NCBI GenBank assembly: GCA_002415025.1
Contig: DIBR01000071.1
Location: forward strand, 54,816-103,377
Origin: Spongiibacteraceae bacterium UBA5047
GTDB taxonomy: Bacteria; Pseudomonadota; Gammaproteobacteria; Pseudomonadales; Spongiibacteraceae
DNA length: 48,562 nucleotides
Direction: 5' to 3'
Each line of letters opens with the position of its first letter. Within the stretch, counting starts at the first letter, position 1. Below are positions 16,515 through 25,216 of this stretch, one piece after another. Made by a program: the position numbers and the translations under genes. A model generated the notes under the pieces. The model was given only the letters and a program-made list of their open reading frames with translations, was not told the origin of the DNA and did no database searches.

Positions 16515-16542
16515 GTAAAGCAGGCGTTAAGAAAGCGTGAAA
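16515..16542 (-). promoter_or_regulatory. Predicted response-regulator operator upstream of eptA
   Basis: Read toward eptA (minus strand), the half-sites TTTCAC, CTTAAC and CTTTAC occur at exact 11-bp steps (plus-strand positions 16537, 16526 and 16515), each separated by 5 bases. This matches the direct-repeat layout of PmrA/OmpR-type boxes. TACATT, 8 bases further on (plus strand 16501-16506), may be the -10. The same half-site pattern is found before the sulfatase-RR-HK operon and before eptC. Confidence 0.6.
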
Positions 16543-16612
16543 TCAGGCGGGATTTTGGACTACGTTGGAGCCATCCTTGCTGGCGAAGGCGGCTTCACCG
16601 CAACAGTTTGGG

Positions 16613-17890
16613 TCAGGAAAGCTGGCTATCGGGAAATTGAAGGGCAATTTTTGACCCGCCGGAATCGCCAGCAGTGATTGACAGCTCCCAGTTGTTATAG
16701 GAGCAAATTCGCTTGATGATAACGAGACCCATACCATTGCCGGAGGGGTGGCTGGAGTTAACCCGCACATAGTCTTCGAAGGCACGTTCAATAATTTCAT
16801 CGGATATTCCCGGGCCTGTGTCTTCGATGACAAAACTATTGTGATTGATTGTGATAGAGATCTTGCCCGCGGTCGTGTATCTAACCGCATTCTGTATCAG
16901 GTTTCTGATAACCGTCGACACCAATTCCGGAATGGCAATGACCTTGAGCAGGCTTAGCTCGTCAAAGGCGAAATCGATATTCCGCCGCTCAAGCTCGGGC
17001 ACCGATGTGGCAAGCATCTCCCCCACCATCTGGTTGACCGTTACCGGCACGCGTTTTTCGTTTTCCGAGGTGTCACTGCGGCTCATTAGCAGAAATGCGT
17101 CTACTAGGCGCGACATGTGATTAACTGATTGGCGAATACGGGCGAGTGCGCTCGCCTGCTTAATGTTTTGCTGACCAATTTGTTCGAGAAGGTCCACCGC
17201 ACCGGCAATGACGGTAAGAGGGGTGCGGAGCTCATGGCTGACATCACCGGTAAACAGTTTTTCCTGCAGAAGGTAGTAGCGAAGGCTTTCAAGCTGACGG
17301 TCAAATGCGGTGGCCAGCTCGCCTACCACGTCGTCGCTATAGTGTGAGGCCAGGCGTTGGTCGCGTCCGGCCGGGTCAATGCTCCGCACTTGTTCGGCGA
17401 GCTGGTTGACCGGGCGCATGGCTGCGATAAAGACAAATCGGCCAACAATCAGGGCAATGGCCATAAATGCCAGGCCGGCGAATACAGTGCCGACAAATAT
17501 CTTGTGTTCCTGCTCCTCGAAGTCTGTTTGGTCATAAATAAGCTCATAGCGATACGGAGCCTTGTCCCAAATGTATATGTGGTAGCCGCGTTCGCCCCGG
17601 ATTACCTCGTGGAATCCTGCCGAGAGTGTCGAATCAGGTGAAGAGGAAGCATTCGCATCGGTGAGCGCTTTTCGCTCCAGCGTCCAAATGCCGGGAATTT
17701 TCAATTCTTCTATGTTGCCTTGCTCGTACTGCTGCGCCATCCATTTGACCTGTTCGCTCATTACGTTGCCGAACAGACTGGCTTCCATCATATGAACGGT
17801 GACATAGAGCAGAGCAGCGAAGAAAACAGAGACGCTGCCGACCATGATCAGGCTGGAGAGCAAGAACCGCTGTTTTAATGTGAGTTTCAA
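16613..17890 (-). CDS. Sensor histidine kinase, PmrB/QseC-like
   Basis: The 425-residue kinase has TM1 (about 10-32), a ~100-residue periplasmic sensor region, TM2 (about 131-156) and a HAMP segment. The phospho-acceptor is His219 in FTGDVSHELRTPLT. The ATPase domain has the N box (IRNLIQNAVRYT), the G1 box (VIEDTGPGIS) and a degenerate G2 region (GNGMGLVIIKRI). The periplasmic part has no clear iron-binding ExxE pair. It starts 5 bases after the response regulator stop, so they form one cognate pair. Context with two pEtN transferases and a YejM-like protein suggests sensing of outer-membrane damage or cationic peptides, as for PmrB. Confidence 0.93.
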   Translation of the reverse strand: MKLTLKQRFLLSSLIMVGSVSVFFAALLYVTVHMMEASLFGNVMSEQVKWMAQQYEQGNIEELKIPGIWTLERKALTDANASSSPDSTLSAGFHEVIRGERGYHIYIWDKAPYRYELIYDQTDFEEQEHKIFVGTVFAGLAFMAIALIVGRFVFIAAMRPVNQLAEQVRSIDPAGRDQRLASHYSDDVVGELATAFDRQLESLRYYLLQEKLFTGDVSHELRTPLTVIAGAVDLLEQIGQQNIKQASALARIRQSVNHMSRLVDAFLLMSRSDTSENEKRVPVTVNQMVGEMLATSVPELERRNIDFAFDELSLLKVIAIPELVSTVIRNLIQNAVRYTTAGKISITINHNSFVIEDTGPGISDEIIERAFEDYVRVNSSHPSGNGMGLVIIKRICSYNNWELSITAGDSGGSKIALQFPDSQLS

Positions 17891-17895
17891 ATGCT

Positions 17896-18585
17896 TTACT
17901 CCACCGCAATTCTATAGCCAATCCCGTGCACTGTGACAATAAGCGGTTTAGGAAAGGGTTTGTCTATGATGCCGCGCAACGAATGCATATGGGCTCGCAG
18001 GGCGTCGCTTTCCGGAGGACTGTCTCCCCATACCGCGTGTTCAAGTTCTACTCGGGTTACCACGTGTGGAGACCTGCTCATCAGGGCTTTGAGTAGCTTT
18101 AAAGCGACGGGGGTTAGTGTGAGCTTCTGCCCACTACGCGTAACTTCGAGGGTGCCGAGATCATAATGCAAATCGTCGATGGTCAGGTGCTGTTCGCTGG
18201 AATTGTATTGACTGCGACGGAAGAGGGCGAGAATTCTCGCCTCGAGCTCTTTTAGCGAGAAAGGCTTGACCAGATAATCGTCCGCGCCGGCAGCGAGGCC
18301 GGTTACGCGGTCATCCACGGTGTGACGTGCAGTCAGCATGATAATGGGTGTTCGAATATCGCCATCCGCACGAAGTCGCTTACAGAGGCTTACGCCGTCA
18401 ATTGCGGGCAGCAGAATGTCGAGAATAATAACATCGTAGTGCCCTGTTGAAGCCAGATGCAGGCCGCTTAATCCATCGTAGGCAAAGTCGAGCTGAAAGC
18501 GCGCCTGATCGAAGTAATCGCAGATATTGCGGACTATGTCCTGACTATCTTCGATTAGCAGAATGCGAAGTGGAGCATCACTCAT
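17896..18585 (-). CDS. OmpR-family response regulator, PmrA/QseB-like
   Basis: The 229-residue protein has a receiver domain with the acidic pocket IEDSQD, phospho-acceptor Asp56 (VIILDILLP), a conserved Thr/Ala switch (IIMLTAR) and Lys in DDYLVKPFSLKEL. The C-terminal winged helix (about 130-229) ends with the recognition region HMHSLRGIIDKPFPKPLIVTVHGIGYRI. It lies between the YejM-like gene (9 bases upstream) and the kinase (5 bases downstream). The 11-bp-spaced repeats upstream of this operon, eptA and eptC are its predicted targets, including autoregulation. Confidence 0.95.
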   Translation of the reverse strand: MSDAPLRILLIEDSQDIVRNICDYFDQARFQLDFAYDGLSGLHLASTGHYDVIILDILLPAIDGVSLCKRLRADGDIRTPIIMLTARHTVDDRVTGLAAGADDYLVKPFSLKELEARILALFRRSQYNSSEQHLTIDDLHYDLGTLEVTRSGQKLTLTPVALKLLKALMSRSPHVVTRVELEHAVWGDSPPESDALRAHMHSLRGIIDKPFPKPLIVTVHGIGYRIAVE

Positions 18586-18594
18586 GGCGTAACT

Positions 18595-20475
18595 CTAATG
18601 ATAAAAGTGATTGGCGTTGTTAAAGGCCGACCATAGAATCCCGCTATAGTGACTATCTCGGGTGAAGTCAGCAAGGGGTTTATCATCCAGAGTTGTCGGT
18701 GGCGTCCTGGCGACAATGCCCTGTGCTTTCAGGGGTATATCCTGTTTAAAGTCCGGGGTGACAATCGCCACGCTGTCCCAGTCGGCCAGAACCATAAAAT
18801 CATGCTCTGCATCCGACAACAAGTTCAGGCCTAGCGAATAGTCGCTGCCGGGCGAAGTGACCCCCAGCATTGGCAGTAAGGTGGGTATGATATCAATATG
18901 GTTGGTTACTTTGCCCACATGACTGGCTGTGCCGCCTGGATATCGCAATATCAAGGGCACTCGAATCTGTTCTTGCGAGAAAGTAGAGTTGTGGCCCCAG
19001 TAGCCTTTTTCCATAAACTCTTCGCCATGATCACCGGTTATTATGACGATGGTATTCTCCAGCAGTTTGGTGCTCTCCAGTGCCTCATAAACTCTCTGCA
19101 GTTGCATATCGAGGTGGTGCACAGCGTTGATATAGCGCCCTTTGATTTTCTCGATATTGGCGGCAACGTCGGTGGTCAGATAGTTGAATTCTTTTAAGTA
19201 GTTATCTTCAATAACGGCATCGTCGGGAAAGTAGTAGCTGGCATGTGGGCTTTCAAAAAACATAAAGGTCATAAACGGACGGCTGGTGTCACGTTTGGCA
19301 ATAAAATCCAGCAGTTGGGTGACATTGCGCTGATCGCGCTCCCATCCAAAGCCGTCATTATCTTCATGTAGCGCGTTTTTATCGATACCTGAAAACAGGG
19401 TTTTATCGAATTCGGGGTAGCTAAATTTCGCGCTGGTATACAACGACATTTGATAGTTGGCTTTACGCAATAGCTCGAAAATGACAGGTTCGCGGCGATG
19501 ATTCAGCATGTCAAACCAGTAGCTCCCATATAGCCCGTAGAACATACTGAACATCCCCATTCTTGTGCCGTTTCCGCCACTGTAATGCTTGGAGAATTGT
19601 ATTGCGTCGGCGGCGAAACGGCTGGTATTGGGCATGATTTCCGAGTTCAGAGTGTCGGCGCGCCAGGATTCGGCAACCAGCCAGACAATATTCGGCGGTC
19701 TGGCGGGCAACTCAAACTGCAGGGGTTTAAGGGGGTATGCGAGCTTACCCTGTTTGATGGTGGCGCCTTTTGTCGTATTGACTACCGGTTGGCTATGGCC
19801 TAGCCGTCGCAGTGCACTGCGGTAACTTACCGGTTGGAATCCGGGAATAGCGCTCGCGATAGCGTAGGCGGGCTGTACTCCATAGAATGACAGGTATCCG
19901 AAGGTCAGCGCCTGTCCTGCCCACGCTAGTATAGAGACCAGCAAGTAGTGCCGTGGGCGCAATATCACTCTGGCCAAAGCGCTCCGGTGAGTTATCGATC
20001 CCAAACCCGTGAGTAGTAGAATGTTCACCGACATCGCTACCAGCGGCAGCATGATAAGTGCAGTCGAGGTTCCGCCGGTCATACCGAGCGACTCTAGCCC
20101 GCCGGGCGTCATCAGAATATTAATGACAAAACCGTTGATGTGAAAACCGTAGCGCTGATAAAGCTGCATATCGCCCAACAGCAGCAGCTCAGTCAGTGTG
20201 AGCAGCGCGGCAATGGCCCAGGAGCTTGGGCTGTACATCGAAAGTTTTCGCCACTTCACCGGCACAAGGAGCCCAAGCATAATGGTTGGGAGAAAGTACA
20301 TCAGGCCATAAGCGGTACTGCTGGCTATGGCAAAAATACGATAGTCGCCAGTGGCTGAATCAGATATTGATGAGTAAATGAGCCCTGCCGCGCTGAGCCC
20401 CAGAAAGAGGCATGTCGTTACAACGGCCACTCCAAATCGACCATCGTATTTCCAGTGGTACCCCAATAACCCCAT
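18595..20475 (-). CDS. YejM/PbgA-like membrane sulfatase-fold protein
   Basis: The start is placed at ATG 20475 (626 residues); a TTG 66 bases upstream is possible but lies inside the predicted operator. The N-terminal ~210 residues contain five membrane helices with DMQLYQRYGFHINGFVIN, close in pattern to E. coli YejM (PbgA/LapC). The periplasmic domain shows a YejM-like FSKHYSGGNGTRMGMFSMFYG. Unlike E. coli YejM, hydrolase residues appear intact: Glu269 (VAES), Thr304 (GGNGTR), and Asp481-His482 (TGDHGEE). YejM monitors periplasmic LPS and controls LpxC stability; this copy may be a sensor, an enzyme, or both. It is first in the operon with the two-component system. Confidence 0.85.
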   Translation of the reverse strand: MGLLGYHWKYDGRFGVAVVTTCLFLGLSAAGLIYSSISDSATGDYRIFAIASSTAYGLMYFLPTIMLGLLVPVKWRKLSMYSPSSWAIAALLTLTELLLLGDMQLYQRYGFHINGFVINILMTPGGLESLGMTGGTSTALIMLPLVAMSVNILLLTGLGSITHRSALARVILRPRHYLLVSILAWAGQALTFGYLSFYGVQPAYAIASAIPGFQPVSYRSALRRLGHSQPVVNTTKGATIKQGKLAYPLKPLQFELPARPPNIVWLVAESWRADTLNSEIMPNTSRFAADAIQFSKHYSGGNGTRMGMFSMFYGLYGSYWFDMLNHRREPVIFELLRKANYQMSLYTSAKFSYPEFDKTLFSGIDKNALHEDNDGFGWERDQRNVTQLLDFIAKRDTSRPFMTFMFFESPHASYYFPDDAVIEDNYLKEFNYLTTDVAANIEKIKGRYINAVHHLDMQLQRVYEALESTKLLENTIVIITGDHGEEFMEKGYWGHNSTFSQEQIRVPLILRYPGGTASHVGKVTNHIDIIPTLLPMLGVTSPGSDYSLGLNLLSDAEHDFMVLADWDSVAIVTPDFKQDIPLKAQGIVARTPPTTLDDKPLADFTRDSHYSGILWSAFNNANHFYH

Positions 20476-20536
20476 TCCGCCAGCCCTTAAATGCCAAAAT
20501 CGCGAGGCAGGATACGTTTGGCAAGGGCAGGGGAAT

Positions 20537-20564
20537 GTCAAAAAGATGTCAAATATTCGTTAAA
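20537..20564 (-). promoter_or_regulatory. Predicted autoregulatory operator of the YejM-like/RR/HK operon
   Basis: On the plus strand GTCAAA, GTCAAA and GTTAAA occur at 20537, 20548 and 20559, exactly 11 bp apart. Read toward the operon on the minus strand they are TTTAAC, TTTGAC and TTTGAC, matching the half-sites before eptA and eptC. The last half-site overlaps a TTGACA that may act as a -35 element. Confidence 0.6.
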
Positions 20565-20633
20565 TCGTGAGAATCAGCCGCCTGCCTCAACTTTTCCACC
20601 ATACGTATGTTCCGCAGTGAATCAGGTCCCGAC

Positions 20634-20667
20634 TTTTACGTTCCCTTTACATGGCCCTTTGTACACT
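20634..20667 (+). promoter_or_regulatory. Predicted operator and promoter of eptC
   Basis: TTTTAC (20634-20639) and CTTTAC (20645-20650) are 11 bp apart, with a weaker third copy CCTTTG at 20656. A candidate -10, TACACT, sits at 20662-20667, 11 bases beyond the second half-site. The arrangement matches PmrA-box promoters, where the box replaces the -35. Confidence 0.55.
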
Positions 20668-20703
20668 TTTCCCGATAGCGACGTGCTTGAATAGCCGGGA
20701 GTT

Positions 20704-22431
20704 GTGTACAGAATGTTTGAGCGATTGCCTGAAAGGCACCCCATAGTCTGGGCCTACCTGTTTTTTCTTTTCTTTTCACTGCCGTATCAGGTGGCAATTT
20801 ATGCTACGGGAATGTCCGGCACGGTGGGCATCAGGCAGGCGCTTATTATGAGCGCTCTTTGGTTGATTCCGGTGGTATTGATGCCGTCAAAGGTGAAGGT
20901 GATGACCTTGCTCATCGGTATTGTTTTGTGGGCGGCGGGGCTTGTAGCGGTTGGCTATTTTCTTGTCTATGGTCAGGATTTTTCGCAGAGTGTGATATTC
21001 ATTGTTTTTGAATCAAATCTTTCCGAGGGGGCGGAGTTTATTCAGTCGTACCTTACCCCCGGCTATCTTGTAGTCTTTGGCCTATTCACTGTAATTCCGG
21101 TATGGATGTGGCGAAGAATGCAGCCGGCTGTGTTGACGATACCAAGTCGCATTCGGTACTGCATATTCCTGGCAGTTCTTGTCAGCTGGCCTTTCACGGG
21201 CTATTTACTCAAAGGCCATTCACTCGAAGACGCTCGCTATCATCAGGTTGTTCGTATGGAACCAGCCGCACCGTGGAACCTGGCTTTCGGCTATGTAAAG
21301 TATCGGCAGCAACTAACGACAATGAACGAATTGCTGGCCAGTAATCGCGCACTTGAGCCTCTCAAAGACTTACGCGAAACACGGCCTGACATACCGAAAA
21401 CGTTCGTACTGGTTATTGGTGAATCGACTAACAGCAGCCGGATGGGAATATATGGCTACAGTCGGGATACAACACCTCGGCTGAATGCGCTTAACGATGA
21501 GCTGCTTGTTTTCAGTGATGTGATAACAGCTCGCCCATACACTATAGAAGCATTGCAGCAGGTTCTGTCATTTGCAGATCAGAAGGATCCCGAGCGTTTT
21601 TTCACAGAACCCACGCTGATTAACGTGATGCAACAAGCGGGTTACCAAGTGACATGGATCACCAATCAGCAGACGCAAACAAAGCGTAACACCATGTTAA
21701 CTACATTGTCCCAGATGGCAGACCGGCAGGTTTACCTGAACAACAACCGAGCCCAAAATGCAGAAGCGCACGACGGGGCAGTTCTGCAGCCATTCGCAGA
21801 GGCCCTGAAATCCAGTACGGCAAAGAAAATGATTGTTGTTCATCTGCTGGGGACTCACCGCAAGTACAACTACCGATATCCGGAAGAGTTCGAACACTTT
21901 GCCGGCACTGAGCATATGCCCGATTGGCTGGATTCTACACAGGCCGATGAATACAACAGCTACGACAATGCTGTTCGCTACAACGACTTTGTCATAGCAG
22001 AAATTATTCACTTGTTAGAAAATGTCGGTGAACCGGCAGTTATGGCCTACCTGTCGGATCATGGCGAGGAGGTATATGACACTGCGCGAAACCCGTTCAG
22101 CGGGCGCAATGAGGAAGCTCCTTCGCCGGCGATGTATACCGTGCCGCTGATCGTATGGAAAAATGCCCGCTATGATAGGGAGCTCAACAGCGCAGCTTTG
22201 AACTGGCCGAGGTATGCTAACCGTCCATTTCAGACGAGTGACTTTATTTACCTCTGGTTTGATCTTGTCGGTCTGAGTTTTAACGGACTTGATAACACCA
22301 GGAGTGTTCTTTCCGAACGATTTGTGGCCAGCCCCCGGTTGATTGGGAACCCTCATGGCGGTCGCCCGCTGTTGAATTATGATTCACGCTTTCCAGGTTC
22401 CGGGCGGTTGCACATCAGCGCAAGCCCCTAG
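20704..22431 (+). CDS. eptC: Phosphoethanolamine transferase, EptC/CptA type
   Basis: The protein has 575 residues from GTG 20704; ATG 20713 is an equally good start, three codons in. N-terminal membrane helices occupy about 12-165, followed by the sulfatase-fold domain. The EptC-specific pattern is clear: VLVIGESTNSSRMGIYGYSR, then nucleophile Thr280 in TARPYTIEALQQ, WITNQQTQTKRNTMLT, VHLLGTHRKYNYRYPEEF and SDHGEEVYD. E. coli EptC adds phosphoethanolamine to heptose I of the LPS core, whereas EptA acts on lipid A phosphates. It diverges from the YejM-like/RR/HK operon across a 228-base region with predicted operators on both sides. Confidence 0.93.
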   Translation: MYRMFERLPERHPIVWAYLFFLFFSLPYQVAIYATGMSGTVGIRQALIMSALWLIPVVLMPSKVKVMTLLIGIVLWAAGLVAVGYFLVYGQDFSQSVIFIVFESNLSEGAEFIQSYLTPGYLVVFGLFTVIPVWMWRRMQPAVLTIPSRIRYCIFLAVLVSWPFTGYLLKGHSLEDARYHQVVRMEPAAPWNLAFGYVKYRQQLTTMNELLASNRALEPLKDLRETRPDIPKTFVLVIGESTNSSRMGIYGYSRDTTPRLNALNDELLVFSDVITARPYTIEALQQVLSFADQKDPERFFTEPTLINVMQQAGYQVTWITNQQTQTKRNTMLTTLSQMADRQVYLNNNRAQNAEAHDGAVLQPFAEALKSSTAKKMIVVHLLGTHRKYNYRYPEEFEHFAGTEHMPDWLDSTQADEYNSYDNAVRYNDFVIAEIIHLLENVGEPAVMAYLSDHGEEVYDTARNPFSGRNEEAPSPAMYTVPLIVWKNARYDRELNSAALNWPRYANRPFQTSDFIYLWFDLVGLSFNGLDNTRSVLSERFVASPRLIGNPHGGRPLLNYDSRFPGSGRLHISASP

Positions 22432-22524
22432 CGTTCATCGCTCAATACCTTGTCCGCCACAAAACATTGCGAGTGAAATGTAATGGTGATAGCTTACGCT
22501 ACATCGTATTGCGCGAGAGATGGC

Positions 22525-24192
22525 ATGGCAGCCCAACAGCACACAGTCGACATTCTGGTGGTAGGCTCGGGAGCAGGGGCTATGACCGCCGCACTGCGGG
22601 CAGCCTGCGAAAACAAATCCGTACTGATTGTGGAAAAGGCAGCAAAATACGGCGGTACATCCGCGACCTCTGGCGGGGGCCTCTGGATTCCCTGCAACCA
22701 TTTGTTACCGTCGGTCGGTATTGATGATTCACGCGACAATGCCCTGAAGTATTTGCGACAACTGTGTGGTACCGATGTGGCAAATCGCTCTATCGAAGCG
22801 TTTGTTGATAACGGGCGGCGCATGCTGGAATGGCTGGAAGAAAACAGCCACGTGCGTTACATGGCGATGCAGCATTACGCCGACTATTATCAGGAGCTTG
22901 ACGGCGCTGCCCCGGGCGGCCGATCTATTGACCCGTATCCCTACAGCGCGCAGGAGCTGGGCGACGAGTTCCTGAATATGCAGGACAACCATGTTCAGAC
23001 CAAGGTCATGGGCATGATGGGCTATACGAATATCGAGGGCGCTATTCTTCTCAGTAAATCGCCGGGCTGGTTCAGGTTGGTGCTCAAGCTCGCGCTTGAT
23101 TACTTTATGGATATTCCGGGGCGCCTCAAATCCCGAAAATCGCGGCGCTTGACGATGGGCAATGCACTTATCGGTCGATTGCGACGATCACTGCTCGATA
23201 AAAACGTTCCGCTTTGGCTTAACAGTCCCGCTAAATCTCTTCTGGTAGAAAACGGTCGCGTTTGTGGTGCCGTTATCGAGCGGGCAGGGGAGCGTCTTGA
23301 GGTGCGTGCCGACGCCGTTGTGCTGGGTAGCGGTGGTTTTGAGCATAATCAAACGCTGCGCGAGCAATATTTGCCTCAACCGACGCAAGCGGAATGGTCC
23401 TCGGCGAGCCCGACTAACACTGGCGATATGCTGCTGGCCGGGCTGGAAGCAGGTGCTGCTACGCATTTGATGGATGAGGCCTGGTGGGGGCCGAGTATCA
23501 CGCTCCCCGGTGAAGATCGCTCGCGTCAGCTGTTCACCGAACGTTCCATGCCCGGCTGCATTATGGTTAACCGTGCCGGCAAACGCTTTTTTAATGAATC
23601 GGTGGCTTATACCACTGCGGTTCAGGCCATGCAGAAAAGCGGCAACACGCCTGCCTACGTAATTTTTGATAGCCGCTACAAGCGCGAATACCCCTTTGGG
23701 CCGCTCCTGCCGGATGCCATGCATTTGAATTGGCTTCAGCCCTCACGCTTCAAGCACATTTTAACCTCGGCAAGCTCAATTGATGCACTGGCCACCAAGC
23801 TCGGGATCAGCGGCAGTCTGTCGGAAACGGTTTCCCGCTTTAACACTTTTGCCGCGCAGGGCAAGGACCAAGACTTCAAACGGGGAGAAAACGCCTACGA
23901 TCTTTTGTACGGCGATGTGCGCATTTCGCCCAACCCCTGTCTGGCACCAATTGAAGAGGGGCCGTTTTACGCCATGGAAGTGTACCCCGGCGATATAGGC
24001 ACCAAAGGCGGCTTGCTCACCAACGAATATGCGCAGGTGCTGGACACGAGCGGGGCACCTATCGCCGGGCTTTACGCTATTGGTAATACGGCGGCATCCG
24101 TGACGGGGCGCTACTATCCCGGTGCGGGTGCGACGCTAGGGCCGGCAATGACCTTTGGTTTTATTGCCGCAGAGCATGCTGTGTCAGGCTAA
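22525..24192 (+). CDS. FAD-binding dehydrogenase, 3-ketosteroid Delta1-dehydrogenase-like
   Basis: ATG 22525 is favoured (555 residues) because the FAD motif DILVVGSGAGAMTAALRAA then lies at the N-terminus; an earlier ATG at 22483 adds 14 residues. KYGGTSATSGGGLWIPCN is the family motif that follows the FAD fold. The C-terminal FYAMEVYPGDIGTKGGLLT and RYYPGAGATLGPAMTFG match KstD enzymes, including the Tyr and Gly used in catalysis. It likely introduces a double bond next to a ketone in a steroid or similar ring in the cytoplasm. The next gene is an SDR with a hydroxysteroid-dehydrogenase look, which supports a steroid or terpenoid pathway. Confidence 0.87.
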   Translation: MAAQQHTVDILVVGSGAGAMTAALRAACENKSVLIVEKAAKYGGTSATSGGGLWIPCNHLLPSVGIDDSRDNALKYLRQLCGTDVANRSIEAFVDNGRRMLEWLEENSHVRYMAMQHYADYYQELDGAAPGGRSIDPYPYSAQELGDEFLNMQDNHVQTKVMGMMGYTNIEGAILLSKSPGWFRLVLKLALDYFMDIPGRLKSRKSRRLTMGNALIGRLRRSLLDKNVPLWLNSPAKSLLVENGRVCGAVIERAGERLEVRADAVVLGSGGFEHNQTLREQYLPQPTQAEWSSASPTNTGDMLLAGLEAGAATHLMDEAWWGPSITLPGEDRSRQLFTERSMPGCIMVNRAGKRFFNESVAYTTAVQAMQKSGNTPAYVIFDSRYKREYPFGPLLPDAMHLNWLQPSRFKHILTSASSIDALATKLGISGSLSETVSRFNTFAAQGKDQDFKRGENAYDLLYGDVRISPNPCLAPIEEGPFYAMEVYPGDIGTKGGLLTNEYAQVLDTSGAPIAGLYAIGNTAASVTGRYYPGAGATLGPAMTFGFIAAEHAVSG

Positions 24193-24254
24193 AACAAGGC
24201 GCTACATTATTGATCGCTGCGCCTTAGAAAGCCGGTAAAGTGCCCCTAAAAACA

Positions 24255-24290
24255 GGTATATATACAATACGTTATATATATTTAGTATCG
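24255..24290. promoter_or_regulatory. AT-rich imperfect palindrome upstream of the SDR gene
   Basis: GGTATATATAC and GTTATATATA flank AATAC in an otherwise GC-richer region, 65-100 bases before the start at 24353. It could be an operator for a TetR-type or similar dimeric repressor, or simply a promoter upstream element. No regulator gene adjoins it. Confidence 0.3.
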
Positions 24291-24352
24291 GGGTTTCGCA
24301 TGCTACTATTGGTCGCAATCGCTTCGCCTTACTACATAAGAGAGAAAATGGC

Positions 24353-25174
24353 ATGAATAATGTACTCGGTTACCAGAATCAAAACGTAGTGATTACCGGC
24401 GCCGCTTCCGGTATGGGAGCCGCTGCGACTCAGCTTTTGATCGACGCAGGCGCCAATGTCTATGCACTGGATATTGGTGAGGTGACGGCTCCTGCCACCA
24501 AGGCTTTTAAAGTCAACATTATGGATAAGGCATCCATTGATGCCGCCATTGCCGAATTGCCCGGCAATATCTTTGGCCTCTTTAACTGTGCCGGCGTTGC
24601 GCATCCACCGACACCAGCCTACGAAACCATCATGATCAATTTTGTAGGCCTGCGTTATCTGACCGAACAGTTACTGCCGCGCATCAGCGCCGGCGGCGGG
24701 GTAGCTTCCATTGCTTCCACGGCAGGCATGGGCTGGAAGGGCAATCTGGACTTTGTACGCGAGTTTCTCGCGCAGGACAGTTTTGAGGCAGCATCCGATT
24801 GGCTCAAGGCCGGTAAAGCCGATAGTCAGGCCGACGCCTACGGCTTCTCAAAGCAATGCATCATTGTTTACACATTGCAGATGGCCGGCGAACTGGCAAA
24901 GCAGCATAAACGCATCAACTGTATAGCGCCGTCACCGACGGAGTCAGCGTTTATGGACAGCCTCAGTTCGGCCGGTATCGGTAAAGATGTTACAAGTCTG
25001 TTTTGCCCCAGCAATGGTGATTTCGCCACCGGCGCCGACATGGGCCAGGCTTTGATTGCCATAAACAGCAAGCTGGGCGGTTTTATCAGTGGCTGTGTGA
25101 TACCTGTTGACTACGGCTACTGCGCCGAAGTGACCATGGGCCAGCGCGATAACCTGATGAATATCTCAATCTGA
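24353..25174 (+). CDS. Short-chain dehydrogenase, 3-alpha-hydroxysteroid dehydrogenase-like
   Basis: The 273-residue protein starts at ATG 24353 behind AAGAGAGA. The NAD(P) motif is TGAASGMG and the acidic residue after strand 2 (ALDIGE) suggests NAD(H). The NAG-type motif is NCAGVA, the catalytic Ser is in SIASTAG and the YxxxK motif is YGFSK. Two insertions around residues 130-160 (DFVREFLAQDSF, ADSQADAYG) recall the lid of 3-alpha-hydroxysteroid dehydrogenase / carbonyl reductase (HsdA of Comamonas). It probably acts with the adjacent KstD-like enzyme, although the 160-base gap holds its own candidate promoter. Confidence 0.88.
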   Translation: MNNVLGYQNQNVVITGAASGMGAAATQLLIDAGANVYALDIGEVTAPATKAFKVNIMDKASIDAAIAELPGNIFGLFNCAGVAHPPTPAYETIMINFVGLRYLTEQLLPRISAGGGVASIASTAGMGWKGNLDFVREFLAQDSFEAASDWLKAGKADSQADAYGFSKQCIIVYTLQMAGELAKQHKRINCIAPSPTESAFMDSLSSAGIGKDVTSLFCPSNGDFATGADMGQALIAINSKLGGFISGCVIPVDYGYCAEVTMGQRDNLMNISI

Positions 25175-25216
25175 ACAGGGGCAGGGGCGAGAGGGCACAC
25201 AAGAATCGAGTAGGGG

